This document shows, piece by piece, positions 11,417 through 24,900 of a stretch of DNA of 64,000 bases. The position numbers were made by a program, and so were the translations under genes. The stretch is from Pithys albifrons albifrons. Lineage: Eukaryota; Chordata; Aves; Passeriformes; Thamnophilidae. The notes beneath the pieces were generated by a model that worked only from the letters and a program-made list of their open reading frames with translations, made no database searches and had not been told where the DNA came from. Position 1 is the stretch's first letter. Each line of letters begins with the position of its first letter. Location: NCBI RefSeq assembly GCF_047495875.1, contig NC_092471.1:16079001-16143000 (forward strand). Reading direction: 5' to 3'.

Positions 11417-14400
11417 CCAACAACTAAAAACTTACTGCACTCACTGGCACTGCACTGCTGGGGAATTCAGGCAACGACTTCCTCTGGTGCTGCTGCACAT
11501 GAGCTACTGCCACTGGCACAGGGGAGCAGCAAGGCTCAGACACTGGAGTTATGGGCATAGCCTGCTGTTCCTGGGAGTCTGGTCTCTGCCAGAGGTTTAG
11601 CCCTGCTCAAGAGGTCCCTGCAGGTTCAGGTTGCTGACCCCAGCATGACCCACCTTTGCCACGGGAGTTACCACAGAAAAAGCATTAACCAGACTCATTT
11701 AATCCACCCGTAAGGGCTTTAAAACAGGACAGAAGAAACTGTCAAGTGATTTCAAAGGCTAGAGTTTTTATTTGGTTTTCATCATTAACAACACAGCTTG
11801 GAAACAGTTACCAAGGAAGGAAATGTGCGTGAATAGAAGGAAATGCATATTTTGCATTTAAAGCTTTTCTTTTTAAAAAACAAGTGAGAGAAATTTTTCA
11901 GGAGAGCCCTCTTGTGCTTTCCCCACCCTTCATAATCTTTGTCAAGAACTACATCAGGCTGAACCATTCCTTTATTCCACAAACCATAACCTAAACAGCC
12001 TACCTCTGCAGAGCCAAAACAGCATGAAGGTGCTTTTTATGCCAACATAAGTTTCTGCAAAGCTGATATCCTATGACAAGCACAAAGCCAGCCTAAGCAA
12101 AGTACTGACTAGAAAGAAGAACTGGAATGTTACCATTTTTTCAAGGCAATATTTTACATAATAGTGAGATTAAAAATCAAGTAATATATCCAGGGCAGAG
12201 CTATTCCAAATGCAGAGGGATAAAGGAAACAAATATCACTGACAAATATTAATGGTAACTCTTTTCTGAGACCAATTCTGATATTTCAAAAGATTGCTGA
12301 GTCACAATAAAGCCTTAAAGATGCCTTATTTCTTTCAGGAACAAAATTGTGAAAAATAATCCTCTGGAAATTGTAGGGGCTTTTCCAAGTAAATGGAGCA
12401 CTTTGCTTTCCCAGGAACAAGTACATCCTTCATCTCTTAGTTCTGCTGTGTCCAGAGTTGTATTTGGCTGGATCAGGACCTGGATCACAGTGGTGTAACG
12501 ACCCACAGCCCCATCAGACAAACTGAAGTAAGTCTGCCAAGGTTTCATGGGAAAATTGCATAAGCAAAAGAATTCTGCAAAAGACATTTAGAGATTAACA
12601 AATCCCTTAAATAAAAATATTTTTAAAATTAATGCATTTTCTTGAGTAATCAGATTTGAATCTTGCTTCTCTGGGTTTTCCTAAAATACTGCAGAACTGA
12701 AACTGCTTTAAAGGAAGCCACCAATCAAGCACATGTCCCAGCTCTATCAAGTCCAAACCATGGAAATCTATTTGCCAGTGTCCTACCAAAGAATTACAGA
12801 GCAGCTTTTTTACTCAAAAACATCTAAGGTTTGTCTGTGGATGCTTTCATTTGGGAATATTAATCAATCCCTTCTTCAATAGAATTTAACATTAAATGCA
12901 TTTTAATGTTAATGTTTCTTTTCCAGTTCTGGAGAAGTGAATCAAGTAAATGTCCTGGTTTTCATCATTTTTTTCCAGCACGTCTTAACAGGAGAGAAAC
13001 AACACTCTGGAAATGGAAATACTTTCAGATCCCTGCCCAACTAGCAATCAAAAAGTGGCAACCAGTGCTGGAAACCCCACACGAAATTCTTTCTAGCTCT
13101 AGGGTCCAAATGTAATTTAATTTCCATGTAAATTAAAGCCAATTATCACATTAAATACAATCTTATCAATGAAAATTGGAGTTTCTAAAAGAAAAAAATT
13201 GATTTAATAATCAAGACTTCTTGTGGAACTATGCTCTTTATGTAATGCACTGAAATAGGAGCTGCCAATTCTAGTGGCAAAGAAATTATCTGAACTTTGA
13301 AATTCATAACTAGGTGACATAATCCAGGTACTTCCTCAAGATTTTTTGGAAATAGAGAATAGAATTTTCTCTTGCGAAAACGAGAAAATAGAATAGGCCT
13401 TCAGTTTCAAGCTAAATAGCATCTGGGAAACAGCTTTTAGCTGAATTAGGTTTAGAATGTGGAATTTAATTAAACTAATCTGAGAGCTGAGGGCTATTAT
13501 TTAATAAGAAAAGGTTTCACCTCCCAAAGAAATCACTACTATTCTTTCTTTTGGCTGACAGCAATTTTGAGTAATGATCACTCTAAGGACTAAGGATTTA
13601 TAGTTCCTAAAGAGGTGGCAAGTAAGAGGCCATGGGGGACAGGGTGGCACCTAGACAGAAAGTATGTCTTGGCTACAGCTTTGGCATGATAATTTTTAAC
13701 AAATTTCACAATCCAGGTGCAGAAAAAGTGCTCCCAGAAAAATTCCCAGGCAACACAGCTGCTGACAAACAGCAACTGAGCCACAGCACTGCTGACCCCT
13801 TTTCCCTTCTGTCGTTCTTGGTCTCACTGGAGGGCAGCTGTCCCCTCTCCCCCCTGGGCTGGCGCTGCTAACACAGCAGTCACCCTCACCCTGCAGGGAT
13901 CCTCCAGCCAGAGATAGACGGCAAGATAAAGGGTTCACATGGGCATCTCCAGCCCAGCACAGATGTGAGCCTTCCTGGAGCTCAGCGGGACTTCTCCCCT
14001 CTGTTCACAGACTGGGGCAGGGTCTGCTCAGGTTCACCCAATGGCCGCAGCAGAACCACCACCTGTGGGTCACAGGACACACAGGGGACATGACCACCTG
14101 CATGGGGCAGGTACTGCACCTGCACCAATACACTTCAGTTTTTCCCAAATTAAAAAGGGCAAGAGCAGCTGCAAGGCCGGAAGAGAAGCACAACCTGATA
14201 ATTCTTGTCACAGGTACTAACTCGTTTTAAATAACCCTGTTGCTTTCTTTTCCTCATTCACTTTTCCACTTGGTCCCAACACTGGAATACCTCTCTGTTT
14301 ATCCCCTGTGTCTGCCATGTTCCTTAACAGGATTGCATTTCTGCTCCTCACCTTGTTCTTGCAAGAGTGACACTTCTTGCTTGCACTCACTACAACGAAA

Positions 14401-15625
14401 CTGCACTTTAATCAATAAGGTTGTTCCTTCTTGCAGCCCTGGCAGATTATCAGCATGGGCCCTTTTGAATAGCAGAAAATATTCCTTATTTGTCCTTGAG
14501 ATGAGACTTTCTCAGACACAACTACCTTATATTTAAAAGGTCTTACCTCGCATCTCAGCTTTCCCTCTGTTAACTGAAGAAACTACCACACAATCCTCCT
14601 CAGGCAAGAGATATTTATTTGGATTTGTGAATATGTAAATATTTGCATATGACAGGCCCATCCCCAGTAAAAATCTTGAATGGATTTTGTCTTTTACTGT
14701 AGCTCATTTCCACAGTCCTTTCTCTTCCTCTGTAAGTCTCATTCAATCCAAGAGTCATCTCTAGGTTCCTTTCACCAAAAGAGTAATGCCCTTTCAAGAT
14801 TTAAAAAAAAAAACATAATTTGATGAAATCAAGAAAGCATTTTGACTACAACTTTTTCCACAGAGGTAGGGCCCTCATCTGTACCAATGAGCACTTCCAG
14901 CCAACAGACACCACAGTTACCCACCCACAGCAGTGACAATTTGTGCAAGCAACAGGACAGTCTTCTTCCTTCTTATTCTTGCTGCAAGAAATTAGAGACA
15001 ATGAGATCCCAGTACTATCATGTGCTTCTAACAGAAGAAATTGTGTGTGGGAATATTTCGTGATGTAGAATTCAGGCTTCAGATCCCAATCTGCAACTTC
15101 ATTTCAAATGTTGCAAAACAATCTCCAAACCAGTTTTTTCAAGCACAAAGAATAGAAGGATAGCAAAGCTCCGAATGTTTTATAGCACTTCTATAGGCAA
15201 AATTAGTTCTGCTTGTCCTTCATGCAGCCCATCAGAAAGGTTGTGAAATTGTGGAAAAAGGCTTTAATGACCATGTAATAGCTCAAGACATCACACAAAT
15301 CTAGTAAGTCTGACTGCAAACAGAAGGAATAGAGCGAGCTATCATGTTCTGCAGTCAGGTCACTCCAGTGCTCCAGATAATCACACTTCTTTCAGGTCCA
15401 GTTTTCTTATAACTGATATACACTAAGAGGTGTGATTATCAGCAGTGATAATTTACTGCCAGACAAAAACATCAAGAATGGAGTATGTAAAAAAACCAAA
15501 ACAAAATCAATTATTTCTCATTTTGGAGACAGGCAAAATTACTAGCGCTTCATCAATTTACTACTGCTTCTTCCTTTCTTATCACTGGTGCCAGTGAATC
15601 ACAAATTGCAGCCTACTGCATCACA

Positions 15626-15840
15626 GTGTTTGCTATAAGATATATATTCACCAATAGGGTTGTCAGGCACTGGAACAGGCTGTCCAGGGAAGTCATGAAG
15701 TCATCATTCCCAGAGGGATTTAAAAGATATGCAGATGTGGAACTTGGCACATGGTTTAGTGGTGGGTTTGGCAGTGCTGGGTTAATAGTTGGACTCCATC
15801 ATCCTAGAAGTGTTTTCCAACCTAAATGATTCTATGATTC
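15626..15840 (+). mobile_element. CR1 LINE 3' end
   Basis: The 5' part translates in frame to FTNRVVRHWNRLSREVM, which matches the conserved C-terminus of CR1 ORF2 (R-V-V-R-H-W-N-R-L-P-R-E-V). The 3' part keeps the usual order of the CR1 tail: a GTTTAGTGG block, a TTGGACT block, a TTTCCAACC block, and finally TGATTCTATGATTCT near 15825-15840. The copy is truncated at its 5' side near 15625 and has no poly-A tail, as expected for CR1. An open frame of 67 codons survives, but it is only the tail of ORF2 plus untranslated sequence, so it cannot encode a working protein. The orientation is rightward. Confidence 0.88.
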
Positions 15841-17399
15841 TCTATCTACAACTTTGGAAATGGGCTTTCCACAACACCAGGTTACCAGGAGGGGTTTATG
15901 GCTGGATCTACACTGAAATTATGAGATAATGTAAGTCCAAAAAGACTGCATCAAAGGCAAAAATAAGGGGGGGAGACCGAGAAAAAAACAGTCCCCAGAA
16001 AAGTGGGATGCAAGCATCCCTGCAAGCAGCATGACAGCAGAGAACTCTGTGCACTTTGCAGAGGTAGGAAGCTGCATTCTGCAGTAGCTGGTGACAAGTT
16101 TCCCACTGCATATCATGGCTTCATTTTTGTAGAAGCAACAACAATCCCTCCTGCTGCATATGTGAAGCAGAATGTGGCTTATTATAACTTTGCAAACTCC
16201 AGACTGAGAGACCTTTAGGGTCTACAACTCTCCCACTGACTGTTGTGCTGAGTAATTCTTTGAAGTCCAGCCTGCAGCTCAGAAATCAGCTGCCCAAAAG
16301 AGTTCCCATATTTTTTTTCTCAGAACTCTTACAGACAGAACTTCTATTGAATAGGCTCAGGTTATTGCAAGGTACCAACGTCTCAGACCATAAGGCAGCT
16401 GCCAACAAGATCTCAGGAAAGAAGATGGGCTCCCTGGCAGTGACAGCTCCACGAGATGCTGTAGCCTACCACAGAGCTATCACAGCTCTTCCAATGTTCT
16501 TCACTTCCTCTGTATTTGCATATCTTGCATATATTTCCATGTCCTTATTTCCCTCTTTTATTGTAGAAACCCTTAAACCTCTGTTTGGTTTATATCGCTC
16601 ATATACCACTCATCAATCTAACAATAAAACAGACAATAGAGCTCTTAATATGTGTTTGGTACTAAAAAAGTACACAAATCATTTTCACATGCAGGACAGC
16701 AATATGAAAAGAGGAATTCAGAAAACAAAAGGATTTGTCTGCACATTAGTTGCATATCACATAAAATTAAAGAAAGTAACAAATGCTATGTCCGATAAGT
16801 AACGTTATTTCCAGTGAGGCATTCATTCAAGTTACAGTTTAACATTTGGTAAAAAGTAATAAATCAAATCCAAAAGAATTCTTAATTAGCTACCTAATGG
16901 GACATTGAATTCAACACTGGTATACCATGTTAGTTCTTTGTGGGCAATGTCCTGAGTGAGATTTGCTTATGCAGCAGAGCAGAATTGAACTAATGGATTC
17001 AAATTCTAAACAGGAAATAGATTTTCGAGGGGAATCCTGAGCACGGAGAATGGAAGCAGATTGCAGTGGGAAGACAACTGGGAAAACCAAAAACGGGATC
17101 AAGCTGGCACACCATTGCATGTTGTAAACAGTAAACAAAGCCACATGTACTAAGGGGACTAAGAGAAGTCCCTGCAACTGCAATATAAATCATGGATCCA
17201 TGCAGAAAAACACTTGGGAAAATTAAACCATGACATCTCTTCCCTTGCCATTTCCCAAGCATATAACACTCCTGAGAGGTGCTGGGTAGTCTCCTCTTTA
17301 GAGAAAACCTTCTACTGAGAAGTTATTATTCATGTCCTTTTTACAGTGATGGGATCAGTACCAGACACAGAATCCAAGATGCAGATGCACTGAGGCTAT

Positions 17400-17570
17400 A
17401 AGGTTTTCTGAGGGTTTTTCCCCCGTCTTTCCTTACAAATCAGTCTGGGCTTTGTATTTTGGTTAGGGATTTCTTTTGTTTTTTAGTTGTTGTTTTATTT
17501 TTGTTTCATTAGTTGTTGTTGGGTTTGTTTTGTTGGTTTGGGGTTTTTTTTTTGGGGGGGGGGGGGGAGG
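17400..17570 (+). repeat. T/G-rich low-complexity tract with T10-G14 core
   Basis: The plus strand is dominated by TTG, TTTG and GGTTT units and ends in 10 T (17544-17553) followed directly by 14 G (17554-17567). The homopolymers are slippage-prone. The G run, together with the flanking GG groups, could form a G-quadruplex on the plus strand. The T/G bias is opposite to the A/C bias of most of the surrounding arm. Confidence 0.75.
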
Positions 17571-20500
17571 GAGCTGATGCCATTTTAACATTATTATTCA
17601 TTTTAAATTAATAATAAATAAAACTCATCAGCATTAATAGCTGGCACATCCATACTCTGAACAAAACCATAACCAAGTTCTGTTTTCCGGTTGCAATGCC
17701 AAATAGCAAACCCTGGCACCCTTTGGGTCACAAAGCACTGAGCCACCCCTGTACCTTGCATGGTGCCACTGTGTGTGCACAAGACACCACAATCCTAAAG
17801 GCATTCTGGGATCAGTGACACTCGGAACTGAAAGTGCAGGGAGAGATGACTTATCCCTAAATAACCTCATGGACTGAATGTCCTTCATTTGAAGAGCAGA
17901 ATTTGAATGCCTTTGAGCTCAGTTTACTATGTCACAGAAGTTTTAAGTTCATTGAAATATATACTCATGCTACTGCTTGTGTGCCGTAGCAAAAGAGTTT
18001 AAAATCATATCTGCAACTACAATGTACTAACAAGCTGAAGTTGTTTTAATGACTTGGTAAGGTTAAGGGCTTGGCAAAAGCTGCACACACTGGAGTTTAT
18101 GACCTATTCCAACTGGGAATGCTCTAAGAGAACTATGAACAGCTGCTGCCTTCCAGTTAAAATGTTTTTAAATAAAGATTGGGGAGGTGACTCCCAACTT
18201 TCCACCTTCTTATTGCTAACACTGTCTTTGATCATGAAGCCCCACTCCACATCTCTCACAGAGCTGAGTGAAGTTTAAAAGGGGTAGCAATGAATTCTCT
18301 GGGGTTTGTAATCATGAAAATTAGAAAACAAAATTATACTTAAAAAAACCAAGCATTTTTCACGTACAATAGAACAGGATCTTTAAGGCAGACTAAAGAG
18401 TTAGAAATAAAATTAACATCTAAAACTTATTAAAAGAACCACAGCTAATGCTATTACCCAAGTAGTACTATGCAATTACACTGCTCTGGACTTTAAGTGG
18501 AAGAGCAGTCCCATAAGGCACTCTACAGACAGATATACACTGAGCTTACAGTTACCAATGCAAATGGCTAAGGCATAATAATAAATTTTCCTCTATAAAT
18601 AAAGGCAGAAGCCTAGTTACAGAATCTTCCTATTAATGCTTTCATTCAGCATTTTAAAGAGGCAAGTAGTAGCAAAGTGGACAGATGCCTACCACAAGAC
18701 AAGGTACATGTGGTACTAAAAAAGCAATGAACAGTTTTAAATACATTTCATTACTTTAAAACAAACACAATAGGGCCAATACCTATGTTTCACAAATTCA
18801 AATTGCTTGGAAATTAAAACCTACTGGGTAAGTGCAATGCTTATCTTTCAAAAGTTCCATGGCCCAGTTCTGGCAATGAACTGATACACCTACAAACCAG
18901 TCTACGCTTTTGCAGACCATAAAGCTGCCGCTTATAGAAACATTTCACTCAAAAATGTTAATGCAGATTAAGTGTCTGAAGCTATAAGACAACAGGCAAA
19001 GACTGGATTACAGCAGCAGCACAATACAAAGCTGGCTGCTACAATTGCAGCAAGACAGAGGAGGCATCCAGGATTTCCCAGAGGAAAAACTGCAGTCTTT
19101 AACGCAGTATTCTGCACAAGAAAAATGCAAATTGCTTGTAGACATGTGTATTGGAGTTTTACAAGGTGACAAAGCCAGCCTAGAAAATGAAAGTGTTTCT
19201 GTGCTCCACATCTTTCTTGTACAGAAGCAGCTTGTTTTCTAAATAGTCTGAGGTGAAGTCTAAAAACACATCCCTTCCCTGAAGAGTTCATGCTCTATCC
19301 CTTGGCTCAAACTTCTCTTCCACTTTAGCTCTTAGAGAGAAATCCTGGTGATTCTCTTTTCGACTTCTCCCAGCTCCAGAAGATTTCAGCCATTGCTCCA
19401 AATATCCTGACTATGATCCATAACTGCAGCAGGTCCAACAGACCTTGGTCAAGGAGCATCTGTGGATATGCTCCCCCACAAACGTGGAGTCACTCCATGC
19501 AGGACGTTCTGCTCATGTTCAGGGCATTGAAATCACAGCTGCACTGCACTTGGAGCAAGAGGACAATGCAAACCTGAGGCATTAAAGCTCAGTAAAGGAC
19601 ATTCCACACTTCAACTTGCTTTTAAGCCATAAGTAAGAGCAACTGTTAGAGGCATCAAATCTGGAGTTCACCATAAAATCACGTTTCTTAGTAGAGCTGC
19701 AGAGTACAACAGTTTCTGCTCTAATTAATTAACACAGTGTGGCAGCTCCCCCTAGAATGCAGCCTTTCAGCAAAGCAGAGTTAGGAACTTCAAGGTAACT
19801 TCCATCACTCATTTTGAAGAGGATAATACCAAAAATAGAGGTCTGAGCTCTCCCCTGCTTTGCCTTGCTGGGGGTGGAAATAGCTCATACACCATCTGCC
19901 TACATGTTGCACACCTTTACATGCTTTTCTGTTCACTCATATTTTCTAACCATGATATCTGCAATCACATTTCTTGGTATCAAACAGACTGAAGTTATTT
20001 GTGGCCACATCCATCTGCTGAATCAGCAGGACATTAGCCTGCTCCAAGCTAGAAGATGTTTTGCCACACTAACCTGAGTTAACATGCCTGGTGGCATAAC
20101 ATCCCGTTCATGACTTTGTGGCACAAGGAATGCCCACAGCGTATTTAGTGGGATGCTTTGTTGGACTCTATCAGTAAAATCACAGAATACAATTAAACTT
20201 TACAGAGACTTACAATGAACTTTAGTTTCTCCAATAATTAGCAGCACAAAACACTAAGAAGGACTGTTAAACACATTCTAGGGTGGTTTTTTTAAAATCA
20301 AAAAACCCACCCAAAATATTTGGAAAAGTAATGTAAACATGCATTGAAAATAGATAGTAAACTTCTTTCCAAAGACAAATCCATTGGTATTAGTAAGCTA
20401 ATCTGCACTAGGCAATGTTAGAAATTTTTCCATTGCTACTGTACATTCCTAGAGTACCCCTGAGAAGCTGTGGTGCAGCAAACCTATAATCAGGAGAGCA

Positions 20501-20959
20501 AAATCCCAGGGCAATGGTACTTCAAAACAAATTGCAGATGGAGCTACTCTACTAGTCATGCTCCAGAAAGTCTTACCCAATTTATTAAGGCTAAGAGACT
20601 GATAGAACAAACAAAGACCTCAAGGCCCGTTGTAACAATTGGCACAAAGTTTCAAACACTTCAACTCTAGTCCTGAACTTCATACTCAGAAATCAAAATA
20701 AAGTTCCCAGATTTTTCTGAAGTAAAATGTCCACAGTTACTACAACAAAATTTAAAAGATTAAACCATGTAAATATTATGAAGTTAACTTCCTCCTCTGA
20801 TGACTAGAGGAAGAAACATCTTCAGGCAATGGTTACAAATGTGACATTGACCCAGCAATGGTCTATTAAATTAGAAAACTACTGCAATTGATTGAGAACA
20901 CTTGGACTGCACTTACACAGAGTTCTGATAGGGTAAAATATCTTCTCATCAGAAAGGTC

Positions 20960-21057
20960 AGGCTTTTGAAAAGACAACTTATTCCAAACATAAACTTAGT
21001 GAATTTTAAGGCTTTTGAAAAGATGATTTATTAAAAACAGAAACTTCATCAATTTTT
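20960..21057 (+). repeat. Diverged tandem duplication, 49-bp unit, two copies
   Basis: Bases 20960-21008 and 21009-21057 align end to end without gaps. The first 15 positions are identical, beginning AGGCTTTTGAAAAGA, and about 39 of 49 positions agree overall. The divergence suggests an old duplication rather than a polymorphic satellite. No larger family was noticed in this window. Confidence 0.75.
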
Positions 21058-21843
21058 CCCCTTCATTGATCAAATGTATAAGAACAAAAATCCAATTATT
21101 ATTGATTTATTGGCAGGTCTTGGAGACCAGTAAAAATATTATTTTGTATCTTTCAGCCTAGGAGGATCCACAGCTTGGAAAAGCAACTTTCTGTCACAGA
21201 GCAAGTATTAGATTAAATATGAGAAGAGCAATATGTTTTTGTCAGCAAAACCTGCTGCAATGCTATATTCAGGCATCTGAAGCATTTTTCAGCTCTGCAG
21301 AGCATATTAAGAGATGAACTCATGTCACTAGACACTGTATTAAATTTGAGGGTAAGTAATTTGCAGCTGGTATCACATTTCCTACTTGTTTTGCACAAAG
21401 TTAGCAAACTGAGCTTGTAGTAGGGACTACAGTGAGTCAGAAATGTTCCAGTTTCCATAGGAAATGTCAATCCAACGAAACCAAAATGTTTAAAAGGCCA
21501 TATGTTCTATACCACTGCGGGCCAAGGCTAGAATAAGGGGCAAGATATATTTTACAAAGGCAAAGACAAGACTCTGTCCTCTCTGTGCTTTAGGGTAGAG
21601 ACAGACTCACAGGAGGCAGCCCCTTGTGCACCTCCACCCTCCTCCCTAGGGAGGTGGGATGAGGAGCAGGAAAGGCCTCGGTCCTGTGCAAGTGCTGCTC
21701 ACAGGTAACTAAAACACCTCTATTACCAACACTGTTTTCAGCACAAATCCAAAACACAGTCCCCCCCCAACAGCTACTATGAAGAAAACTCTATCCAAGG
21801 CAAAACCAGAAGAGCAGGGTGAGCAGGATGGTGCCAACATGTA

Positions 21844-21921
21844 GCATAGACCCACCATGCTGCAGCACTCCTCCTTCCCCTTGCATAGACCCACCATGCT
21901 GCAGCACTCCTCCTTCCCCTC
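21844..21921 (+). repeat. Tandem duplication, 39-bp unit, two near-perfect copies
   Basis: The unit beginning GCATAGACCCACCATGCTGC at 21844 is repeated at 21883. The first 38 positions are identical between the two copies and only the last base differs. The high identity points to a recent duplication or a variable-number minisatellite with only two units in this assembly. The unit length of 39 is a multiple of three, so open frames pass through both copies and give a false impression of repeated protein sequence. Confidence 0.92.
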
Positions 21922-24900
21922 ATTGCCAGACTTGTCTGGAAGTGCCCAAAAGACTCATTTTTCAAACTTTGTCCAAACCCAAACCACAGAAATTTGACAA
22001 GTCACACATTGGATATCAAACCAGTCCCCTGTGGAGACACATCCCACCTTCCACAGCAGAGACAACGATGAAAGCAAGTTGGTCTTCTGGCTCTGAGCTG
22101 TACAAACCTATCCCATTCATCCCTTGAATGGGCAATTTATAAAATCCCCTTTAAAAGGACACTGGCACATGGAAGTAATCTTTTATCCAAACCATGCTTC
22201 CCCAGGCAGCATCTATTCTCCTCCTGCTTCCCCTTCCCAAAGGATGGGTGCATTCATCACAGTGCATACTCCATGCAGCCAACAGCACTGCCAAGCTCCC
22301 AGCCCCTGCCAGCTCAGTTCCCCCAGCAGGGGAGCAGCTCATTAAACCCAGGATTCATGGGGCTGTCACTAAAACATAACCAGCACCTTTCTCCAGGCTG
22401 CAGCACTTGCAAGCTGTTCACTGGAGATTAGATGCTGGCACTGAGTCACCTTGCAGACCACAAGCAGAACTGGGGGGGACCTCAGGAAGGGATTTTAAGT
22501 GATCAGCCCCTCAGGACATGCAGGTCAGCATCTACAGCTGAATGCCCATCCCTCAGATCGCTCCTAGTTGCTCCTTCTCAGACACTTACGGTATCTCATA
22601 CTTTTCAGTTACTTGTCAAATGACACAAAATAAAAAGAGTGGAAAGAGCAAATCTACTCCTGTTTTATTTATAGTATTTTTTACTGAAGGACAGGCCACT
22701 TTAAGCCCAGGCCTGTGCTATGTGTTGTACATTGCCCTGGAAGAATAATAGACAAGAAATAACTGTCTGGGAGATACAATTTAGTATATACAAACCAAGC
22801 TACTGGCCTGTCTCAGCAGATCAATGCTGGCTCCCCTTAACAAGGTAGGCAAGTGCAGTCTGTAACGATTCAGTTTCTGCACTGGAAAACTTTATTCTTT
22901 TCCAGCAAATCTTGGAGAGATGAATGGCTTTTATTCAGCAATATTATTCTGAAGGGGGTGGGGGGGAATCAAGCATTTTAATCACAGTGTCTAAGAGCTA
23001 CCAAAACTCTTCCTGATAATTTCTCACATGCAACATCAAACAGGTACACCAAGGTGGTGTCACCTTTACAATGCACACAGTGTTAGGAGGCTGCTAATTT
23101 CATGTATCTCTATATAACATCCTTATTTTTTCTATAAATAAATATTCCACTTAATTAAATATCTCTCCATATCTGACTGTTTAAGAGAAGTGAGAATAAA
23201 AATTTGGAAAAGAAAACTAAGTTATTTGTCAATGTTTCTTCTTAATGACTTTGACTTTTCAACACTTTATCTATTGACAATACTTTTAATAATGCATGGA
23301 TTTATTTCTTTCAAAGAGATAATGAATTTGATGACAATATACCACTATATAATAATATTTCCAATTGCTTTATCTCTTCATGCCACCTTTTTCCATCCAT
23401 ATGATATGAAGCCACAGAGTGGCTGTAGACTTACATGTACAGCCCTAAGTTACCTGCATAACAAAATCACAAAATTAAAGTAAACCTGCTATTCTGCACT
23501 GGTCCATAATTTCACACCTCCAAGTTTACCAGGAACTGCATTAAAGCTCTGAGGCAAATAAAGTGCATTAACAACTCAGAGGATTTTATTTTATGCTAAA
23601 CACAGTGTGCATTTAATTTGCTTGGAAGGAGATACATTTCTTGTTGATTTACTCATGTCAGTTAAATGTCATTGATATCTTCAGCTGCCAGAAATGGTAA
23701 ATAAATGTGATAAACAACATGTGCAGCCTAGTCCAAATGTATTGCAATGAAACAAGGAAAATACTATAAAATATGTTTGTGATCAAGCAAAGAATATCAA
23801 CCAGTTGCTGTTTTACTACATTGTAGTAAATATTGTTATTTCACATATTGACACAATTTTATCCACAACGTATTGTTTTACTGACAACTTTTGTCACAAC
23901 AGGTTTTCTTTCTTGTGGAATTACATTTTTCTCACGGATTTGATCTCTGACATTATTTTGCATTTGAAAATTTCCATTTGCTTTGGATTAGAGAAGTGGG
24001 TGCAAATGAACCTCAGCAAGAGCACAGCAAAAAATGGAAACTGTAATTGTCAGGTCCAGGTAATCCACATCTGAAAGCTGCTAATCAAAACTGCACAAGC
24101 ACAGCAAAGGTATTGACTGCTCTTCCTATCACCTTGCAGAAATAAACAGATTCATAGCTCTGCTGAGGCCTTTGCTTATTAATTCCCTGGGAGGGTTAAA
24201 CTTGATAACTGAATATATTAGTCACACTTTATTTTGCCATCCTATAAAATTCTAAAGTGAGTTAAACTAATAATGAAAAAAATCCTGACCGCTGGAGTTC
24301 AAAAATGAAAGTCATATTTCCTGTAGAAACCTAATAAATTAAATGTCATTTTTTTTTAAAAAATCTCCTTATGATAAGGCAACATGCCCAATATTTGACC
24401 CCTGTTCACCCACTTTAGTCTCAGAGCTTCCAGGGATCTACATTAGACATCATAATTTTGACATATTCAAAGCAAATAAAGGATAAGTATTTCCTAAAAA
24501 GTCTCATATCTGGGAATGAATGGGCCTGAGCTCTACATTAAAATACCACAGACAGCTGGTTAAAGAATAGCTCCCAGTGGAGAAAAAAAAACCAACAACA
24601 ACAAAAAAACACCTTTCACTTGCAATCAAGGGATACTTCTGTAAAAGAAATAGGTAGAAAAAAAGAGAGGTGGGGAGGGAGGAAAAGAACAAAAGTTTAG
24701 CAGTTTAACTATTCAAGCATTACCAGGTAATGCTCATTATGATCCAGGTTTTCCTCTGGTGAGGTGCTGCAGGTTACCTGGCAGCTCTGGCACAGCTTAG
24801 GAAACAGCAGCCAACAGAGATTCAGCAGTGGGGAGGCTGTGGCTGCTCTCCAGCTCTGCACTCCTGCCAGACCTGTGTGTGATGCTCTGAGGCAACAGAC

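Larger units (their letters stand above)
5610..15620. other. Non-repetitive sequence without a supportable gene
   Basis: About 10 kb in which no known gene or mobile element could be recognised. The minus-strand segment 7190-7335 is open in one frame, carries several CpGs and ends at a GTAAGT donor-like site; it is treated as a candidate exon in the findings. A 149-codon plus-strand frame at 9686-10135 overlaps a 94-codon frame in another phase and has no recognisable domain. An A-rich simple repeat lies at 11372-11416. Local base composition is otherwise ordinary for avian intron or intergenic DNA. Confidence 0.45.

Noticed and set aside
15626..15829. 67-codon open frame
   Set aside because: It is the end of CR1 ORF2 plus 3' UTR in a 5'-truncated copy.
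20150..20200. TTGGACTCTATCAGT followed by CACAGAATACA, like a CR1 terminus
   Set aside because: Too short and too diverged to separate from chance.
21777..21965. Protein frames with an internal repeat (AAAWWVYARGRRS-like)
   Set aside because: The repeat in the protein is simply the 39-bp tandem DNA duplication read in frame; there is no evidence of a gene.
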